From: Marinobacter sp. Arc7-DN-1
Lineage (GTDB): Bacteria > Pseudomonadota > Gammaproteobacteria > Pseudomonadales > Oleiphilaceae
Assembly: GCF_003441595.1 (NCBI RefSeq)
Contig: NZ_CP031848.1
Location: forward strand, 3,410,001 to 3,474,000
Direction: 5' to 3'
Length of the DNA stretch: 64,000 nt
Each line of letters opens with the position of its first letter. Positions within the stretch are counted from its first letter, which is position 1. Below are positions 49,426 to 59,181 of the stretch, in pieces. Made by a program: the position numbers and the translations under genes. The notes under the pieces are model-generated. The model ran no database searches, was not told where the DNA came from, and saw only the letters and a program-made list of their open reading frames with translations.

Positions 49426-49803
49426 GTTGGCGTAAACCTCTTGGTAAGACAGGTTCGTGAATTCGCAATCTGATGGTTCGGGCGGCGGGGCTGGCCTTCC
49501 GGGATACGCTGTGAATACGTCCATGTACGCTCGACAAAATCATCCCTGATTTTGACGATCCCGGAAGGCCAGCCCCGCCGCCCTTGATCCGAGCTAGTGC
49601 TATTGACCCGGTAAGGTATCGAAACCTACCAGTGATAGCAATTGAGCAGAAACCGGCGTTGGCCGCATGCCGGTATCTGCGGACGGTATAAAGGATGATT
49701 TTTCACCCGTTTGTAAGATAGAATAGCGGCCCAATTTTTCAGGGAGCCTCCGGAGATTGCCAAAGCTCTCCGGGCCAGCCAAGCACACAGAGGCAGCGCA
49801 TCC
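49426..49803. other. Divergent intergenic region ettA-glyA
   Basis: The 378-bp gap contains element E (49480-49583) and the 5' regions of both genes. In the glyA leader a 7-bp hairpin CCGGAGA/TCTCCGG lies at 49750-49773. I see no confident promoter; TAGAAT near 49720 may be a -10 box for glyA. No gene was found. Confidence 0.5.
49480..49583 (+). repeat. Variable-stem/conserved-apex hairpin element E
   Basis: Perfect 26-bp arms (49480-49505 and 49558-49583) enclose a 52-nt centre: ACGCTGTGAA, hairpin TAC-GTCCAT-GTA, linker CGCTCGA, hairpin CAAAATCA-TCCC-TGATTTTG, ACG. It sits between the divergent ettA and glyA starts, so it is not a 3' end structure here. Confidence 0.92.
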
Positions 49804-51057
49804 ATGTTTAATCGTGAAATGAAAATCGCCGGCTTTGACGACGAACTCTGGAACGCCATGCAGGCGGAAGAGAAGCGCCAGGAAGCTCATATCGAGCTGA
49901 TCGCGTCCGAGAATTACACCAGCCCCCGGGTGATGGAAGCCCAGGGCAGCATGCTGACCAATAAGTATGCGGAGGGCTACCCGGGCAAGCGCTATTACGG
50001 CGGGTGCGAGTTTGTGGATATTGCCGAAGATCTGGCGATTGAGCGCGCCAAAGAGCTATTCGGTGCCGCCTACGCGAACGTGCAGCCGCATTCCGGCTCC
50101 CAGGCAAACTCTGCTGTGTTTATGGCGCTGCTGAAACCCGGTGATACCGTTCTCGGTATGAGTCTGGCGCACGGTGGTCATCTTACCCACGGTGCCAGCG
50201 TCAACTTCTCCGGCAAGATCTACCATGCCGTGCAGTATGGCCTGAACCCGGAAACCGGCCTGATCGATTACGACGAAGTGGAAGCGCTGGCGGTTGAGCA
50301 CAAGCCGAAAATGATCATTGCCGGCTTCTCCGCCTATTCCCAGGAACTGGACTTTGCCCGATTCCGTGAAATCGCGGATAAGGTTGGCGCCTTTCTGTTT
50401 GTCGACATGGCGCACGTTGCCGGCCTGGTAGCCGCCGGTGTGTACCCGGATCCGATTCCCCACGCCCACGTGGTTGCGACCACCACCCACAAGACCCTGC
50501 GTGGTCCCCGTGGCGGCCTGATCCTGGCCTGTGACGACGCTGATCTGCAGAAGAAGCTGAACTCTGCGGTGTTCCCGGGCAGCCAGGGCGGCCCGTTGAT
50601 GCACGTGATTGCCGCCAAGGCCGTCTGCTTCAAGGAAGCTATGAGCGACGAGTTCAAGACCTATCAGCAGCAGGTGGTCAAGAACGCCTCTGCCATGGCC
50701 CAGGTGTTTGTGGATCGTGGCTATGACGTGGTGTCCGGTGGCACAAAGAACCATTTGTTCCTGGTTAGCCTGATCAAGCAGGACATCACTGGCAAAGACG
50801 CAGATGCGGCGCTGGGGCGGGCACACATCACCGTGAACAAGAACGCGGTCCCCAACGATCCTCGCTCTCCGTTTGTCACTTCCGGTCTGCGCCTTGGTAC
50901 TCCGGCGATTACCACCCGTGGTTTCGGTGAGTCTGAGTGCCGTGACCTTGCTGGCTGGATCTGCGACATCCTGGATAACCTGGAGGATGAGGCGGTAAAC
51001 AGTCGGGTTCGTGAGCAGGTGAGTGCTCTGTGCGCCCGTTTCCCTGTCTACGGCTGA
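49804..51057 (+). CDS. glyA: Serine hydroxymethyltransferase
   Basis: GlyA interconverts serine and glycine with tetrahydrofolate, the main source of one-carbon units. The 417-residue length is standard. The PLP-binding lysine is in [16 protein letters not shown], and other signatures are [17 protein letters not shown] and [14 protein letters not shown]. It probably supplies substrate for the glycine cleavage system, whose H protein is at 9224. It is followed after 77 bp by nrdR. Confidence 0.98.
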   Translation: MFNREMKIAGFDDELWNAMQAEEKRQEAHIELIASENYTSPRVMEAQGSMLTNKYAEGYPGKRYYGGCEFVDIAEDLAIERAKELFGAAYANVQPHSGSQANSAVFMALLKPGDTVLGMSLAHGGHLTHGASVNFSGKIYHAVQYGLNPETGLIDYDEVEALAVEHKPKMIIAGFSAYSQELDFARFREIADKVGAFLFVDMAHVAGLVAAGVYPDPIPHAHVVATTTHKTLRGPRGGLILACDDADLQKKLNSAVFPGSQGGPLMHVIAAKAVCFKEAMSDEFKTYQQQVVKNASAMAQVFVDRGYDVVSGGTKNHLFLVSLIKQDITGKDADAALGRAHITVNKNAVPNDPRSPFVTSGLRLGTPAITTRGFGESECRDLAGWICDILDNLEDEAVNSRVREQVSALCARFPVYG

Positions 51058-51134
51058 TCGTTTTATAGCTAGACTACAGGCATGACCCGCCGGGCCGATC
51101 AGTCGGCCCGGCTTCCTCTCCGGAGCTCCTGACT

Positions 51135-51653
51135 ATGCATTGTCCCTTCTGTGGTGAAGCAGATACCAAGGTGATTGATTCCCGGCTGGTGGCCGAGGGC
51201 GATCAGGTGCGTCGCCGCAGGGAATGCCTGTCGTGCCGTGAGCGTTTCACCACTTTTGAGTCTGCCGAGCTGGTGATGCCGCGGGTGGTGAAGCAGGACG
51301 GCACCCGGCAACCTTTTGATGAGGAAAAGCTGCGCTCGGGGTTGATGAAGGCACTGGAGAAGCGGCCAGTCAGCATTGAGCAGATCGATGCCGCCCTGAA
51401 CCGCATCAAGTACCGTTTGCGGGCGACCGGTGAAAGGGAAGTGAAATCGATGCAGCTGGGTGAGGAGGTAATGACCGAGTTGCGGCAACTGGACAAAGTG
51501 GCCTATGTCCGTTTCGCGTCGGTGTATCGCAGCTTCCAGGATATCAACGAGTTTAAGGAAGAAATCGAGCGCCTGTCTGCCAGCAATGGAGATACAGCCG
51601 TTGATGTTGCCAAGGCACTGGCAGATAACCGCTCTGCAGAAGGAAAAGCATGA
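51135..51653 (+). CDS. nrdR: Transcriptional repressor NrdR
   Basis: NrdR represses ribonucleotide reductase genes when dATP is abundant. The 172-residue protein has a zinc ribbon with C3, C6, C31 and C34 ([34 protein letters not shown]) and an ATP-cone domain from about residue 50 to 140. Its stop overlaps ribD by four bases (ATGA). It is the first gene of an nrdR-rib-nusB-thiL-pgpA operon. Confidence 0.97.
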   Translation: MHCPFCGEADTKVIDSRLVAEGDQVRRRRECLSCRERFTTFESAELVMPRVVKQDGTRQPFDEEKLRSGLMKALEKRPVSIEQIDAALNRIKYRLRATGEREVKSMQLGEEVMTELRQLDKVAYVRFASVYRSFQDINEFKEEIERLSASNGDTAVDVAKALADNRSAEGKA

Positions 51654-52765
51654 TCGAAAACCGCGACAGGGCCATGATGGCCCGGGCTGTCCAGCTTGCC
51701 TGGCGCGGTCGGTACTCGACGCACCCCAACCCCAGGGTGGGCTGCGTCATCGCCCGGGGCGATCTGGTGCTCGGGGAGGGCTGGCATGAGCGTGCCGGCG
51801 AAGCCCATGCCGAAATCCGTGCGCTGAGCCAGGCTGGCCCGGATGCCCGGGGTGCCACGGCTTATGTGACTCTGGAGCCCTGCAGCCATTTCGGCCGCAC
51901 ACCGCCCTGCGCCAGGGCTCTGATCGACGCCGGAGTGGCCCATGTCTATGCGGCGACAAAGGACCCGAATCCTTCGGTGTCCGGGCGTGGACTGGATATG
52001 CTTCGGAAAGCCGGGGTCCGGGTTACTGAAGGCCTGCTGGCGGATGAAGCCATCCGCCTGAATCCGGGTTTCATGAAGCGCATGAACACCGGTCGTCCCT
52101 GGGTGCGTCTGAAAATGGCGGCCAGTCTGGATGGCCGCACGGCAATGGCCTCCGGCGAGAGCCAGTGGATAACCGGCAGCGATGCCCGCCGGGATGTGCA
52201 GCGTCTCAGGGCCATCAGCGATGCCATCCTCACGGGTGTCGGTACCGTTCTGGTGGACGATCCATCGTTGACTGTTCGCCGTGAAGAGCTGGGCGATATC
52301 GGTGACGCCACGGAGCCATCGAGGCAGCCCCTGAGAGTGATCGCCGACCGGGATGCGCGGACGCCCTGTTCGGCGAAGATCCTGCAGGGTGGCAATGTGC
52401 AGGTGTTCTGTGCGTCGTCAACTCTGGCGACGACACCGGCCCAGGATCTGGCGGCACTGGGCATCAGTCTCACCGGGGTGGCCTGGAAGGACAACGGCAT
52501 TGATCTGGCCGAACTGCTGGATTCTCTCGGGGAACTCGGCATCAATGAGCTGCTGGTCGAAGCGGGCCCCACACTGGCAGGCACGTTCATCAGCGAAGGC
52601 CTGGTAGACGAACTCTGGCTCTATCAGGCGCCGGTTTTCCTCGGTAGTACGGGACGTCCGACCGCGCGCCTGCTGCTGGAAACCATGGCAGATAAAGTAC
52701 AATGGAAGGTGCTGGACCGACGTCAGCTAGGGGAGGATCAGCGCCTGATTCTCGCTCGCCGGTAA
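51650..52765 (+). CDS. ribD: Riboflavin biosynthesis deaminase/reductase RibD
   Basis: RibD deaminates and then reduces the pyrimidine intermediate of riboflavin synthesis. The N-terminal deaminase domain carries the zinc motif [10 protein letters not shown] and [19 protein letters not shown]. The C-terminal reductase domain includes [20 protein letters not shown] and [15 protein letters not shown]. It has 371 residues. It is followed by ribB after 64 bp; the riboflavin synthase gene that often lies between them is absent. Confidence 0.97.
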   Translation: MIENRDRAMMARAVQLAWRGRYSTHPNPRVGCVIARGDLVLGEGWHERAGEAHAEIRALSQAGPDARGATAYVTLEPCSHFGRTPPCARALIDAGVAHVYAATKDPNPSVSGRGLDMLRKAGVRVTEGLLADEAIRLNPGFMKRMNTGRPWVRLKMAASLDGRTAMASGESQWITGSDARRDVQRLRAISDAILTGVGTVLVDDPSLTVRREELGDIGDATEPSRQPLRVIADRDARTPCSAKILQGGNVQVFCASSTLATTPAQDLAALGISLTGVAWKDNGIDLAELLDSLGELGINELLVEAGPTLAGTFISEGLVDELWLYQAPVFLGSTGRPTARLLLETMADKVQWKVLDRRQLGEDQRLILARR

Positions 52766-52829
52766 TCCATACATTCAGGAGGTTTCATCAGCAGATGGCT
52801 GCCGGAACTCCGCAAGGGTGCAAAACCAT

Positions 52830-53945
52830 ATGGCACTGAACAGCATTGAAGACATCATTGAAGATATCCGTCAGGGCAAGATGGTCATACTGATGGATGA
52901 CGAGGATCGCGAGAATGAGGGCGATCTCGTGATGGCCGCCGAGCATTGCACGGCTGAAGCCATCAACTTCATGGCCCGTTTTGGCCGCGGCCTCATCTGC
53001 ATGCCCATGACCCGGGATCGCTGTGAGCAGTTAGGTCTTCCGTTGATGGTCCAGCAGAACGCGTCCGGTTTCGGTACCAAGTTTACTCTGTCCATTGAAG
53101 CGGCCGTGGGCGTGACTACCGGTATTTCTGCCGCAGACCGTGCCCGCACGGTTCAGGCGGCGGTAGACCGCAACGCGAAGGCGAGTGACCTGGTTCAGCC
53201 CGGCCATATCTTTCCGCTGATGTCCGATCCGGGTGGTGTTCTGAGTCGCGCCGGCCATACCGAAGCGTCCTGCGATCTTGCCGGACTGGCTGGTTGCGAG
53301 CCGGCGGGTGTGATCTGCGAGATCATGAACGACGATGGCTCCATGGCCCGCAGGGAAGACCTGGAACGATTTGCCGAAGAACATGATCTCAAGATTGGTA
53401 CCATTGCCGACCTGATTCACTACCGCACCATGAACGAGCGCACCGTTGAGTGTGTGGAAGAGAACGACCTGGACACCGAATACGGTGTCTTCAGCCTTCG
53501 TACTTACCGTGACAATATCCAGGGTGCGACTCACCTGGCTATGGTGAAGGGGAGTATTTCCCAGGAAGAGCCGGCTCTTGTACGTGTACACATCACCGAC
53601 ACCTTGCGGGACCTTCTGGGTGCCCGCCGCAAGGATTCACGAAGCTGGCCTCTGCACCACGCCCTTGAAAAAGTGGCAACCGAGGGCAGGGGTGTGGTTG
53701 TTCTGCTGAACAGCGCCGAAGACAGCTATAACCTGGAAGACCGCATCCACGAATTTTTTGATGAAGGGCAAGGGTCCTCCGGCAAGGGCAGCTCCGGTGT
53801 TTATTTCACCGTGGGCACCGGTTCCCAGATTCTCCGGGACATCGGTGTGGGCAAGATGCGTCTGCTGAGCCCGCCGATCAAGTTCTCGGCCATTTCCGGT
53901 TTTGATCTGGAAGTTGTTGAGTACGTTCCCTATACCCCTGAATGA
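52830..53945 (+). CDS. ribB: 3,4-dihydroxy-2-butanone-4-phosphate synthase with degenerate GTP cyclohydrolase II domain
   Basis: The N-terminal half (about 1-200) is a RibB domain with the metal and substrate motif [18 protein letters not shown] and [13 protein letters not shown]. The C-terminal half is homologous to RibA, but at the zinc site, where active enzymes read GSRRCDCGEQL, it reads [16 protein letters not shown], with no cysteines. It is therefore unlikely to have GTP cyclohydrolase activity, as in the Pseudomonas-type hybrid. ATG 52830 has AAGGGTG upstream and gives 371 residues; a GTG at 52818 is in frame. A separate ribA must exist elsewhere. Confidence 0.93.
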   Translation: MALNSIEDIIEDIRQGKMVILMDDEDRENEGDLVMAAEHCTAEAINFMARFGRGLICMPMTRDRCEQLGLPLMVQQNASGFGTKFTLSIEAAVGVTTGISAADRARTVQAAVDRNAKASDLVQPGHIFPLMSDPGGVLSRAGHTEASCDLAGLAGCEPAGVICEIMNDDGSMARREDLERFAEEHDLKIGTIADLIHYRTMNERTVECVEENDLDTEYGVFSLRTYRDNIQGATHLAMVKGSISQEEPALVRVHITDTLRDLLGARRKDSRSWPLHHALEKVATEGRGVVVLLNSAEDSYNLEDRIHEFFDEGQGSSGKGSSGVYFTVGTGSQILRDIGVGKMRLLSPPIKFSAISGFDLEVVEYVPYTPE

Positions 53946-53992
53946 TAAACCCGGTCGTGGCATTGGTGCCGCGACACGTGAAGGAGCCATCG

Positions 53993-54469
53993 ATGGCGGA
54001 TATCAGAGTAATTGAAGGTGATTTTACCGAGTGCACCGGGCGTTATGCGCTGGTGGTAGGCCGTTTTAACGGTTTTGTTGTTGAAAGCCTGGTTGAAGGC
54101 GCGCTGGATACCCTGCGCCGCCACGGGATCTCCGATGATGATGTCACCATTGTGCGGGTGCCTGGCGCCTATGAGATGCCACTGGCCGTCAAGCGTGTTG
54201 CCGAAACCGGCGAGTACGATGCCATCATTGCGCTGGGTGCCGTCATTCGTGGCGGCACCCCGCATTTCGAATACGTTGCCGGTGAAGCGTCAAGCGGTAT
54301 CGGCGCGGTAAGCCTTGATACAGACGTACCGGTGACCTTTGGTGTGCTGACGGTGGATTCCATCGAACAGGCTATCGAGCGTTCGGGCACCAAGGCTGGT
54401 AACAAGGGCGCCGAAGCGGCCATCACGGCCCTTGAAATGGTCAGCCTGTTCAGGAAACTGGGTGAGTAA
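53993..54469 (+). CDS. ribH: 6,7-dimethyl-8-ribityllumazine synthase
   Basis: RibH condenses the RibB and RibD pathway products into lumazine. The start ATG 53993 ([17 protein letters not shown]) is preceded by GAAGGAG and gives 158 residues. Signature segments are [50 protein letters not shown] and [17 protein letters not shown]. The stop overlaps nusB in TAATG. Confidence 0.97.
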   Translation: MADIRVIEGDFTECTGRYALVVGRFNGFVVESLVEGALDTLRRHGISDDDVTIVRVPGAYEMPLAVKRVAETGEYDAIIALGAVIRGGTPHFEYVAGEASSGIGAVSLDTDVPVTFGVLTVDSIEQAIERSGTKAGNKGAEAAITALEMVSLFRKLGE

Positions 54470-54951
54470 TGAGCGAAACTGAAGGTACATCACCGCAGCC
54501 GGCACCGGCCGGCCAGCCGAAAGCCGGTGATCGACGCCGCGCCAGGGCTCTGGCCATGCAGGGGCTTTATCAGCGCCACTTCAGCAAGACGGCCATTTCC
54601 GACATTGAGGCCGAGTTCATGGTTGACAATGACACGAGCAAGGTTGATCTGCTGTACTTCCGCGACCTGCTCCGTGGTGTACACCGGGAGCAGGGCGAAC
54701 TGGACAAGCTGATTGAGCCGTTCCTGGATCGCCCGATCAATGAGGTGGATCCGGTGGAGCTGGCCATTGTCCGGCTTGGTGCCTATGAACTGAAACATCG
54801 TCTTGATGTGCCCTACAAGGTGGTTATTAACGAAGGCATTGAAATGGCCAAGCGCTTTGGTGGCACCGAGGGCCATAAATTCGTCAACAGCATCCTCGAC
54901 AAGCTGAGCGGCCGACTCCGGCTTGCCGAGACACGCTCCCGTGCCCGCTAG
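54469..54951 (+). CDS. nusB: Transcription antitermination factor NusB
   Basis: NusB with NusE binds boxA and prevents Rho termination in rRNA operons. The 160-residue protein has the typical RRRARALAMQGLYQRHFSKT start after a Pro-rich leader, and the C-terminal segment RLDVPYKVVINEGIEMAKRF followed by GGTEGHKFVNSILDKL. It is tightly packed between ribH and thiL. Confidence 0.97.
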   Translation: MSETEGTSPQPAPAGQPKAGDRRRARALAMQGLYQRHFSKTAISDIEAEFMVDNDTSKVDLLYFRDLLRGVHREQGELDKLIEPFLDRPINEVDPVELAIVRLGAYELKHRLDVPYKVVINEGIEMAKRFGGTEGHKFVNSILDKLSGRLRLAETRSRAR

Positions 54952-54954
54952 CTG

Positions 54955-55902
54955 ATGGGCGAGTTCGAGCTGATTCGGCGTTATTTTTTGCCGCTCGCCA
55001 GGCAGCAGACAGCCCGGTCCCTGATTCTGGGGCCGGGGGATGACTGCGCAATTCAGCATATTCCCGCGGGCCGGGATCTCGTCTTCTCCATGGATACCCT
55101 GGTTGAGGGTGTCCACTTTCCCAGGAATTATCGCCCGGATTACCTTGGCTGGCGTGCTTTGGCCGTAGCGGCAAGTGATTTGGCCGCCATGGGGGCCGAT
55201 CCGGAGTGCTTTACCCTTGCACTGACCATGCCTGCTGCAGACGAACAATGGCTTGCAGGTTTTGCCGGCGGGCTCAGAAGTGCCAGCAATGCGTTCGGGA
55301 TGGCGCTGGCCGGCGGTGATACAACCTCCGGTCCGCTTACTCTGACTCTTCAGGTGCACGGAACCGTTGAGCATGGAGCCGCCATTCGGCGCGCGGGTGC
55401 CCGGCCTGGTGACCTTGTCGCGGTCTCCGGAACGCTTGGAGACGCCGGTGCGGCGCTGGACTACCTTGACGAGGCGAGCCCTTCGCCAGACGTTACAGCC
55501 CTGCTGGATCGTTATCATTCACCGCGGCCCAGGCTGGCACTTGGCAGCGCTGTCCGTGGCATTGCGAGTGCCGCTGTTGATATTTCTGACGGCCTGCTTG
55601 CGGACCTTGGGCATATTCTTGAGGCCTCTGACGTCGGGGCGAGCATCGACAGTGCCCGACTGCCGGTATCACCGCATCTGAAGCGCCTGAAAGGCGATGC
55701 AGCGCTGGATTATGCGCTGCGGTCCGGGGATGACTATGAGTTGTGCCTGACCATCCCCGCAGAGTGCTGGAGAAACGCCCCGGACGCGGTCCGGAAAAAA
55801 CTGTCGGTGATTGGTACGGTTGAATCCCCGCCCGGGTTGATTCTCGATGGTAAGCCGTGTGGTGCAGATGCCGGGTTCGATCATTTCAGGAGCAGACCAT
55901 GA
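54955..55902 (+). CDS. thiL: Thiamine-monophosphate kinase
   Basis: ThiL phosphorylates thiamine monophosphate to the active cofactor. The 315-residue protein begins MGEFELIRRYFLPLARQQ and has the ATP- and Mg-binding motifs LGPGDDCAI, MDTLVEGVHF, AAVDISDGLLADLGHILE and RSGDDYELCLTIP. It starts three bases after the nusB stop, and its own stop overlaps the pgpA start in ATGA. Confidence 0.97.
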   Translation: MGEFELIRRYFLPLARQQTARSLILGPGDDCAIQHIPAGRDLVFSMDTLVEGVHFPRNYRPDYLGWRALAVAASDLAAMGADPECFTLALTMPAADEQWLAGFAGGLRSASNAFGMALAGGDTTSGPLTLTLQVHGTVEHGAAIRRAGARPGDLVAVSGTLGDAGAALDYLDEASPSPDVTALLDRYHSPRPRLALGSAVRGIASAAVDISDGLLADLGHILEASDVGASIDSARLPVSPHLKRLKGDAALDYALRSGDDYELCLTIPAECWRNAPDAVRKKLSVIGTVESPPGLILDGKPCGADAGFDHFRSRP

Positions 55903-56426
55903 GCCAGAAAGATGAGGCGTCCGAACCGGAAATTCCCGAAGTTCTCCTGCCTCCGGGATTCCTGCGTAATCCGGTCCATTTGCTGGCCTTCGGTTTTGGT
56001 AGCGGTGCAACGGCACGGGCTCCCGGAACATGGGGAAGTCTCGCGGCAATTCCTCTCTGGTATGGCTTCGCCTGGTTACCACCGATAGCCTACTGGCTGG
56101 TGGTGTTGCTGGCTTTTGTCGTGGGTATCTGGCTGTGCGGAAAAACCGCTGAGGACCTCAAGGTCCACGATCACGGGGGCATTGTCTGGGATGAATTTGT
56201 CGGGATGTGGATCGCCCTGGGACTGTTTCCGGATACCATTTACGGCGTATTGGGCGCTTTTCTGCTTTTCCGTCTTTTTGACATCGCAAAACCATGGCCC
56301 ATCGGGTGGCTGGACGAACGAATGCCCGGTGGGCTTGGTATCATGGTGGACGATGTGCTGGCGGGGGTTATGGCTCTGGTCTGCCTTTGGGCAGTTGACC
56401 GCTGGCTGATCCCGGTAATGATTTAG
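55899..56426 (+). CDS. pgpA: Phosphatidylglycerophosphatase A
   Basis: PgpA dephosphorylates phosphatidylglycerol phosphate in the inner membrane. The start ATG 55899 (MSQKDEASEPEIPEVLLP) is preceded by AGGAGCAGACC and gives 175 residues. Family motifs are FGSGATARAPGTWGSLAAIP, HDHGGIVWDEFVGMWIAL and RLFDIAKPWPIGWLDE, and there are several hydrophobic helices. It is the last gene of the operon. Confidence 0.95.
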   Translation: MSQKDEASEPEIPEVLLPPGFLRNPVHLLAFGFGSGATARAPGTWGSLAAIPLWYGFAWLPPIAYWLVVLLAFVVGIWLCGKTAEDLKVHDHGGIVWDEFVGMWIALGLFPDTIYGVLGAFLLFRLFDIAKPWPIGWLDERMPGGLGIMVDDVLAGVMALVCLWAVDRWLIPVMI

Positions 56427-56446
56427 GGGGCCTCAATGAGGCTCCC
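56426..56446. terminator. Hairpin between convergent pgpA and DUF6316 gene
   Basis: AGGGGGCCTC-AAT-GAGGCTCCCT forms a 10-bp stem with one wobble pair, starting at the pgpA stop. T-runs on both sides are poor, so it may be a weak terminator or an mRNA 3' stabiliser. Confidence 0.5.
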
Positions 56447-56448
56447 TG

Positions 56449-56652
56449 TTAATGAAGTTGCTGTTCTTCGGGTAACAACCGGACAACATGTAAAAATCGC
56501 TTTAAGCCAGTCTCGGCTCGTTCCCGTGACGCAAACGGGCCACTGTCAAACCCTTCCCGGGTAGTGAAGTACCATTTGCTCCCCACACAAAAGAATCGAC
56601 TACTGCGAAAGGGAACCGGCCCTTGTTCTCCGGTTCTGCATTGGGTATCCAT
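56449..56652 (-). CDS. Small DUF6316-type protein
   Basis: A 67-residue protein, MDTQCRTGEQGPVPFRSSRF then FFCVGSKWYFTTREGFDSGP. The spacing of F, W, REG and GPF with a C-terminal helix (SRERAETGLKRFLHVV) fits the small DUF6316 family known from marine gammaproteobacteria; this assignment is from memory of the pattern. AGGAG lies seven bases before the ATG. Its function is unknown. It converges on pgpA. Confidence 0.75.
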   Translation of the reverse strand: MDTQCRTGEQGPVPFRSSRFFCVGSKWYFTTREGFDSGPFASRERAETGLKRFLHVVRLLPEEQQLH

Positions 56653-56702
56653 GGTGTCTCCTGTGCCCGCTTTTCTGTTCTGCTTTTTCGGGCGCCGCGT
56701 TA

Positions 56703-56924
56703 ATGTCTGCCGATCTGTTTAAAATTAATCCAATTCAGGACGAATTCAACATTTTTTTACATTTTTACGGGGTGCGTCTCAAACGGGATCAGAGACCGCG
56801 GCTCGGGACAGGCCGGCAAAGCTATGCCATTGCCTTGCCCTTGTCAGATGCACTGGTCAAAATGCTACGGGTCCGGCGCGAGCCTGAATCTGTTTTGTTC
56901 CTCATAGCCAAGGAGATTAAATGA
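56703..56924 (+). CDS. Small hypothetical protein
   Basis: A 73-residue open frame, beginning MSADLFKINPIQDEFNIFLH, with no family I recognise and no clear Shine-Dalgarno sequence. Support comes from its coupling to the next gene: its stop overlaps the lipoprotein start in ATGA, and that start's AGGAG lies within this gene's last codons. It has no signal peptide or membrane segment. Confidence 0.5.
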   Translation: MSADLFKINPIQDEFNIFLHFYGVRLKRDQRPRLGTGRQSYAIALPLSDALVKMLRVRREPESVLFLIAKEIK

Positions 56925-57616
56925 GCATTTGTCACGTTAACCGTGGTTTCAAATCGGCGATGAAAGGCTGGCATAAACACGCCGTTAGCCTTCGCGCCGG
57001 GCTGGCAGCATTGCTTGCGTTGTCATTGGTGGGCTGTGCCTCCCCGGTAAGTAGGGTAGAGACCTGGGACGGCAATCCAGAGGCAGCGACGAACGCCGCG
57101 ACACTGAAAACACCGGGTGAAATTCGGGTTACCCGGGTGAATGGCCGCACCACGGGCAACTTCCTAATGAACGACCTGGCGCTGGACTATGCTTTGCTGC
57201 CCGGTGAAAACGAGGTTGTTTTCGTCTACAAAACCATTTGGGCAAAGAGCGGGGTGGTCAGAAACGAGGAATCGAAAGTTCACGTTATCGAAAGCAAGCC
57301 TCAGGAGGCCCGCTTCGAAGCCATCGCTGGCGAGACTTACCGCTTTGAATTCAAGCAACCGGATTCCCGGCAGGAAGCAGAACGGATGATGCCGGAGTTT
57401 TCTGCAACGATTGTGTCCTCGGCGGGGGATTCAGTGGCAAGCTCGACCGAATGGAATCCCGCTGAAGCAAGCAGGGTAGCCCGGACTCCCATCCCTGAAT
57501 CCCCGTCTGAGGGCGCTTCCGCGAATGATGTTAATGCCCTCGACCAGCTTAAGGCGGTTTGGGCAACGGCAAGCGACGAGGAGAAAAAAGCGTTTCTCCG
57601 TTGGGCGTTTGAATAA
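56921..57616 (+). CDS. DUF2057-like lipoprotein
   Basis: A 231-residue lipoprotein. After a basic N terminus the signal ends LLALSLVGCASPVSRVETW (lipobox LVGC). The mature part has the segments GEIRVTRVNGRT, LALDYALLPGENEVVFVYKT and KPQEARFEAIAGETYRFEF, which resemble the DUF2057 (YccT/CsgI) family. E. coli YccT/CsgI inhibits curli assembly, but no curli genes are seen here, so no function is assigned. It starts at ATG 56921 with AGGAG six bases upstream. The C terminus has a charged helix ending KKAFLRWAFE. Confidence 0.7.
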   Translation: MSICHVNRGFKSAMKGWHKHAVSLRAGLAALLALSLVGCASPVSRVETWDGNPEAATNAATLKTPGEIRVTRVNGRTTGNFLMNDLALDYALLPGENEVVFVYKTIWAKSGVVRNEESKVHVIESKPQEARFEAIAGETYRFEFKQPDSRQEAERMMPEFSATIVSSAGDSVASSTEWNPAEASRVARTPIPESPSEGASANDVNALDQLKAVWATASDEEKKAFLRWAFE

Positions 57617-57651
57617 TCTCTGATCCTGCGCCCGCCGTTTCCGGGCCGTGT

Positions 57652-59181
57652 TCAGCCCCGGAAACGGCTCAAGGCTTTCTTCAGAAGTCCCTCCAGCGCC
57701 GTCATCGCATCGTCCGCCAGGGTCTGGGTTGAACTTGCGGGAATTGGCCCGTGGCCGTCGTCTGCCCCGAGCCGGTGTATCGCCTCCTCAATCGCATCAA
57801 GGCTTTCGGCGACATGGGCCTGCAATGAATCCCCGTTTGCGACCACGTCCGGACAGGTGGTGAAGTTCAGTGTCAGCCTGCCTTCATAGCTTACCGCCAC
57901 TATCACCAGCCCCATGCTGTCGAACAGCGGCGCCGTGTTGTACTGCTGAACCAGACGCGCTCCCTGCAGATATAGCGGTACCTGGGGGCCCGGAACGTTG
58001 GTGATCGGCAGATTGAATACCGGCTGATAACGCTGGGCAATCTGCAACTCCGAGTAAAGTCTGGCGGACAGGGCCAGCATGGTTGACGGTAAAAGTTCCG
58101 TTAGCCGGTCGGCGGCTATGGCCTCACGGTAGGGCTCCGAGGCGACTGCGTTCCAATGAATCCGGCGAATCCGTTGCGCAGGGTTTGGCTCGTTGGTGGC
58201 GAGATCCAGCAGCATGGCGGACATCTGGTTTCCGGTCGCCCTGCGCAAGCTGTTTGAGCGAACAGAAATTGGAGTCATTGCCACCAGGGATTTGCCGGCG
58301 TCCGAGCCCTCGCTGATCAGGTACCGTCTTAGGGCCTCGGCGCACAAACCGAGAACCACGTCATTCAGGGTGACGTCCCCAAGGGACGCCTTCACCGTTT
58401 TCAGGCGAGACAGCTCAACACTGGCCGCGATAATTTGCCGGTTCGCGGTTATCTGCCGGTTAAACGGGCTATGGGGGGCAGAGAACAGCGGCAGTGGCAG
58501 AGGCAGTTTGCGTAACTGCTTCTGAATCAACCCCCGTGCGGTGGCTTCGGCGGCATTGACGGCGAGCGAGGTGAATTGCAGTGGTGTTCGAAGGATATTT
58601 GCGCCTGCCTGCAACATGACCCGCTCTTCCGAAGGTTCTGGTCGGGGGTGCCAGGGCCGGGGTGGTGTAATCGAGCGAGGCTCCGGAGTGTACTCGAGTA
58701 ACTTTCCGATGATTTCTTCGCCGCTGAAGGCATCGATAGCCGCATGGTGTAACTTCACGATCAGCGCAAAGCCCGCACTGCCGGCATCCTCCTCATCCAG
58801 CTTGAAACCGTCCACGAACGTTATGTGCCAAAGAGGACGGTCTCTTTTCAGGGGTTCCTCCAGAATCTTGGAGGCCAGTTTCATAAGGCTGGCTTTGCGA
58901 CCATGTTCGCCGAGATTGACGTAGGCGAGGTGGCGCTCGATACTGAAGTCCGGGTCGTCGATCCAGTAGGGGCGGCCCAGGCGCAGGGGGATTTCCTTGA
59001 GACGCTGACGGAACACCGGCACCACGTGGAGCCGGCTGCGAAGGTAGGCAACAAATGTACTGAAGGCCAGTGGTGTTTCTCGTTCGCTGGCATCAAAGAG
59101 ATAGATCCCGCCAATATGCATCGGGGTCGTTTCCGATTCCAGGTACAGGAACGAGGCATCCAGTTCCGACAGCTGCCGCAT
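57652..59181 (-). CDS. Wax ester synthase/diacylglycerol acyltransferase (WS/DGAT)
   Basis: A 509-residue member of the bacterial WS/DGAT family, which joins acyl-CoA to long-chain alcohols or diacylglycerol to make storage wax esters or triglycerides. The start MRQLSELDASFLYLESETTP and the segment MHIGGIYLFDASE are characteristic. The catalytic HHxxxDG motif reads HHAAIDAFS, with Ala in place of the usual Gly. The conserved RRATGNQMSAMLLDL and FNLPITNVPGPQVPLYLQGA regions are intact. ATG 59181 overlaps the LysR stop in TGATG and has GGGAG upstream, so the two genes are translationally coupled. Such enzymes are a hallmark of Marinobacter. Confidence 0.92.
   Translation of the reverse strand: MRQLSELDASFLYLESETTPMHIGGIYLFDASERETPLAFSTFVAYLRSRLHVVPVFRQRLKEIPLRLGRPYWIDDPDFSIERHLAYVNLGEHGRKASLMKLASKILEEPLKRDRPLWHITFVDGFKLDEEDAGSAGFALIVKLHHAAIDAFSGEEIIGKLLEYTPEPRSITPPRPWHPRPEPSEERVMLQAGANILRTPLQFTSLAVNAAEATARGLIQKQLRKLPLPLPLFSAPHSPFNRQITANRQIIAASVELSRLKTVKASLGDVTLNDVVLGLCAEALRRYLISEGSDAGKSLVAMTPISVRSNSLRRATGNQMSAMLLDLATNEPNPAQRIRRIHWNAVASEPYREAIAADRLTELLPSTMLALSARLYSELQIAQRYQPVFNLPITNVPGPQVPLYLQGARLVQQYNTAPLFDSMGLVIVAVSYEGRLTLNFTTCPDVVANGDSLQAHVAESLDAIEEAIHRLGADDGHGPIPASSTQTLADDAMTALEGLLKKALSRFRG

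Noticed and set aside
49426..49524. N-terminal extension of ettA
   Set aside because: The added 33 residues are read from hairpin element E and do not align with EttA; the ATG at 49425 matches the family start.
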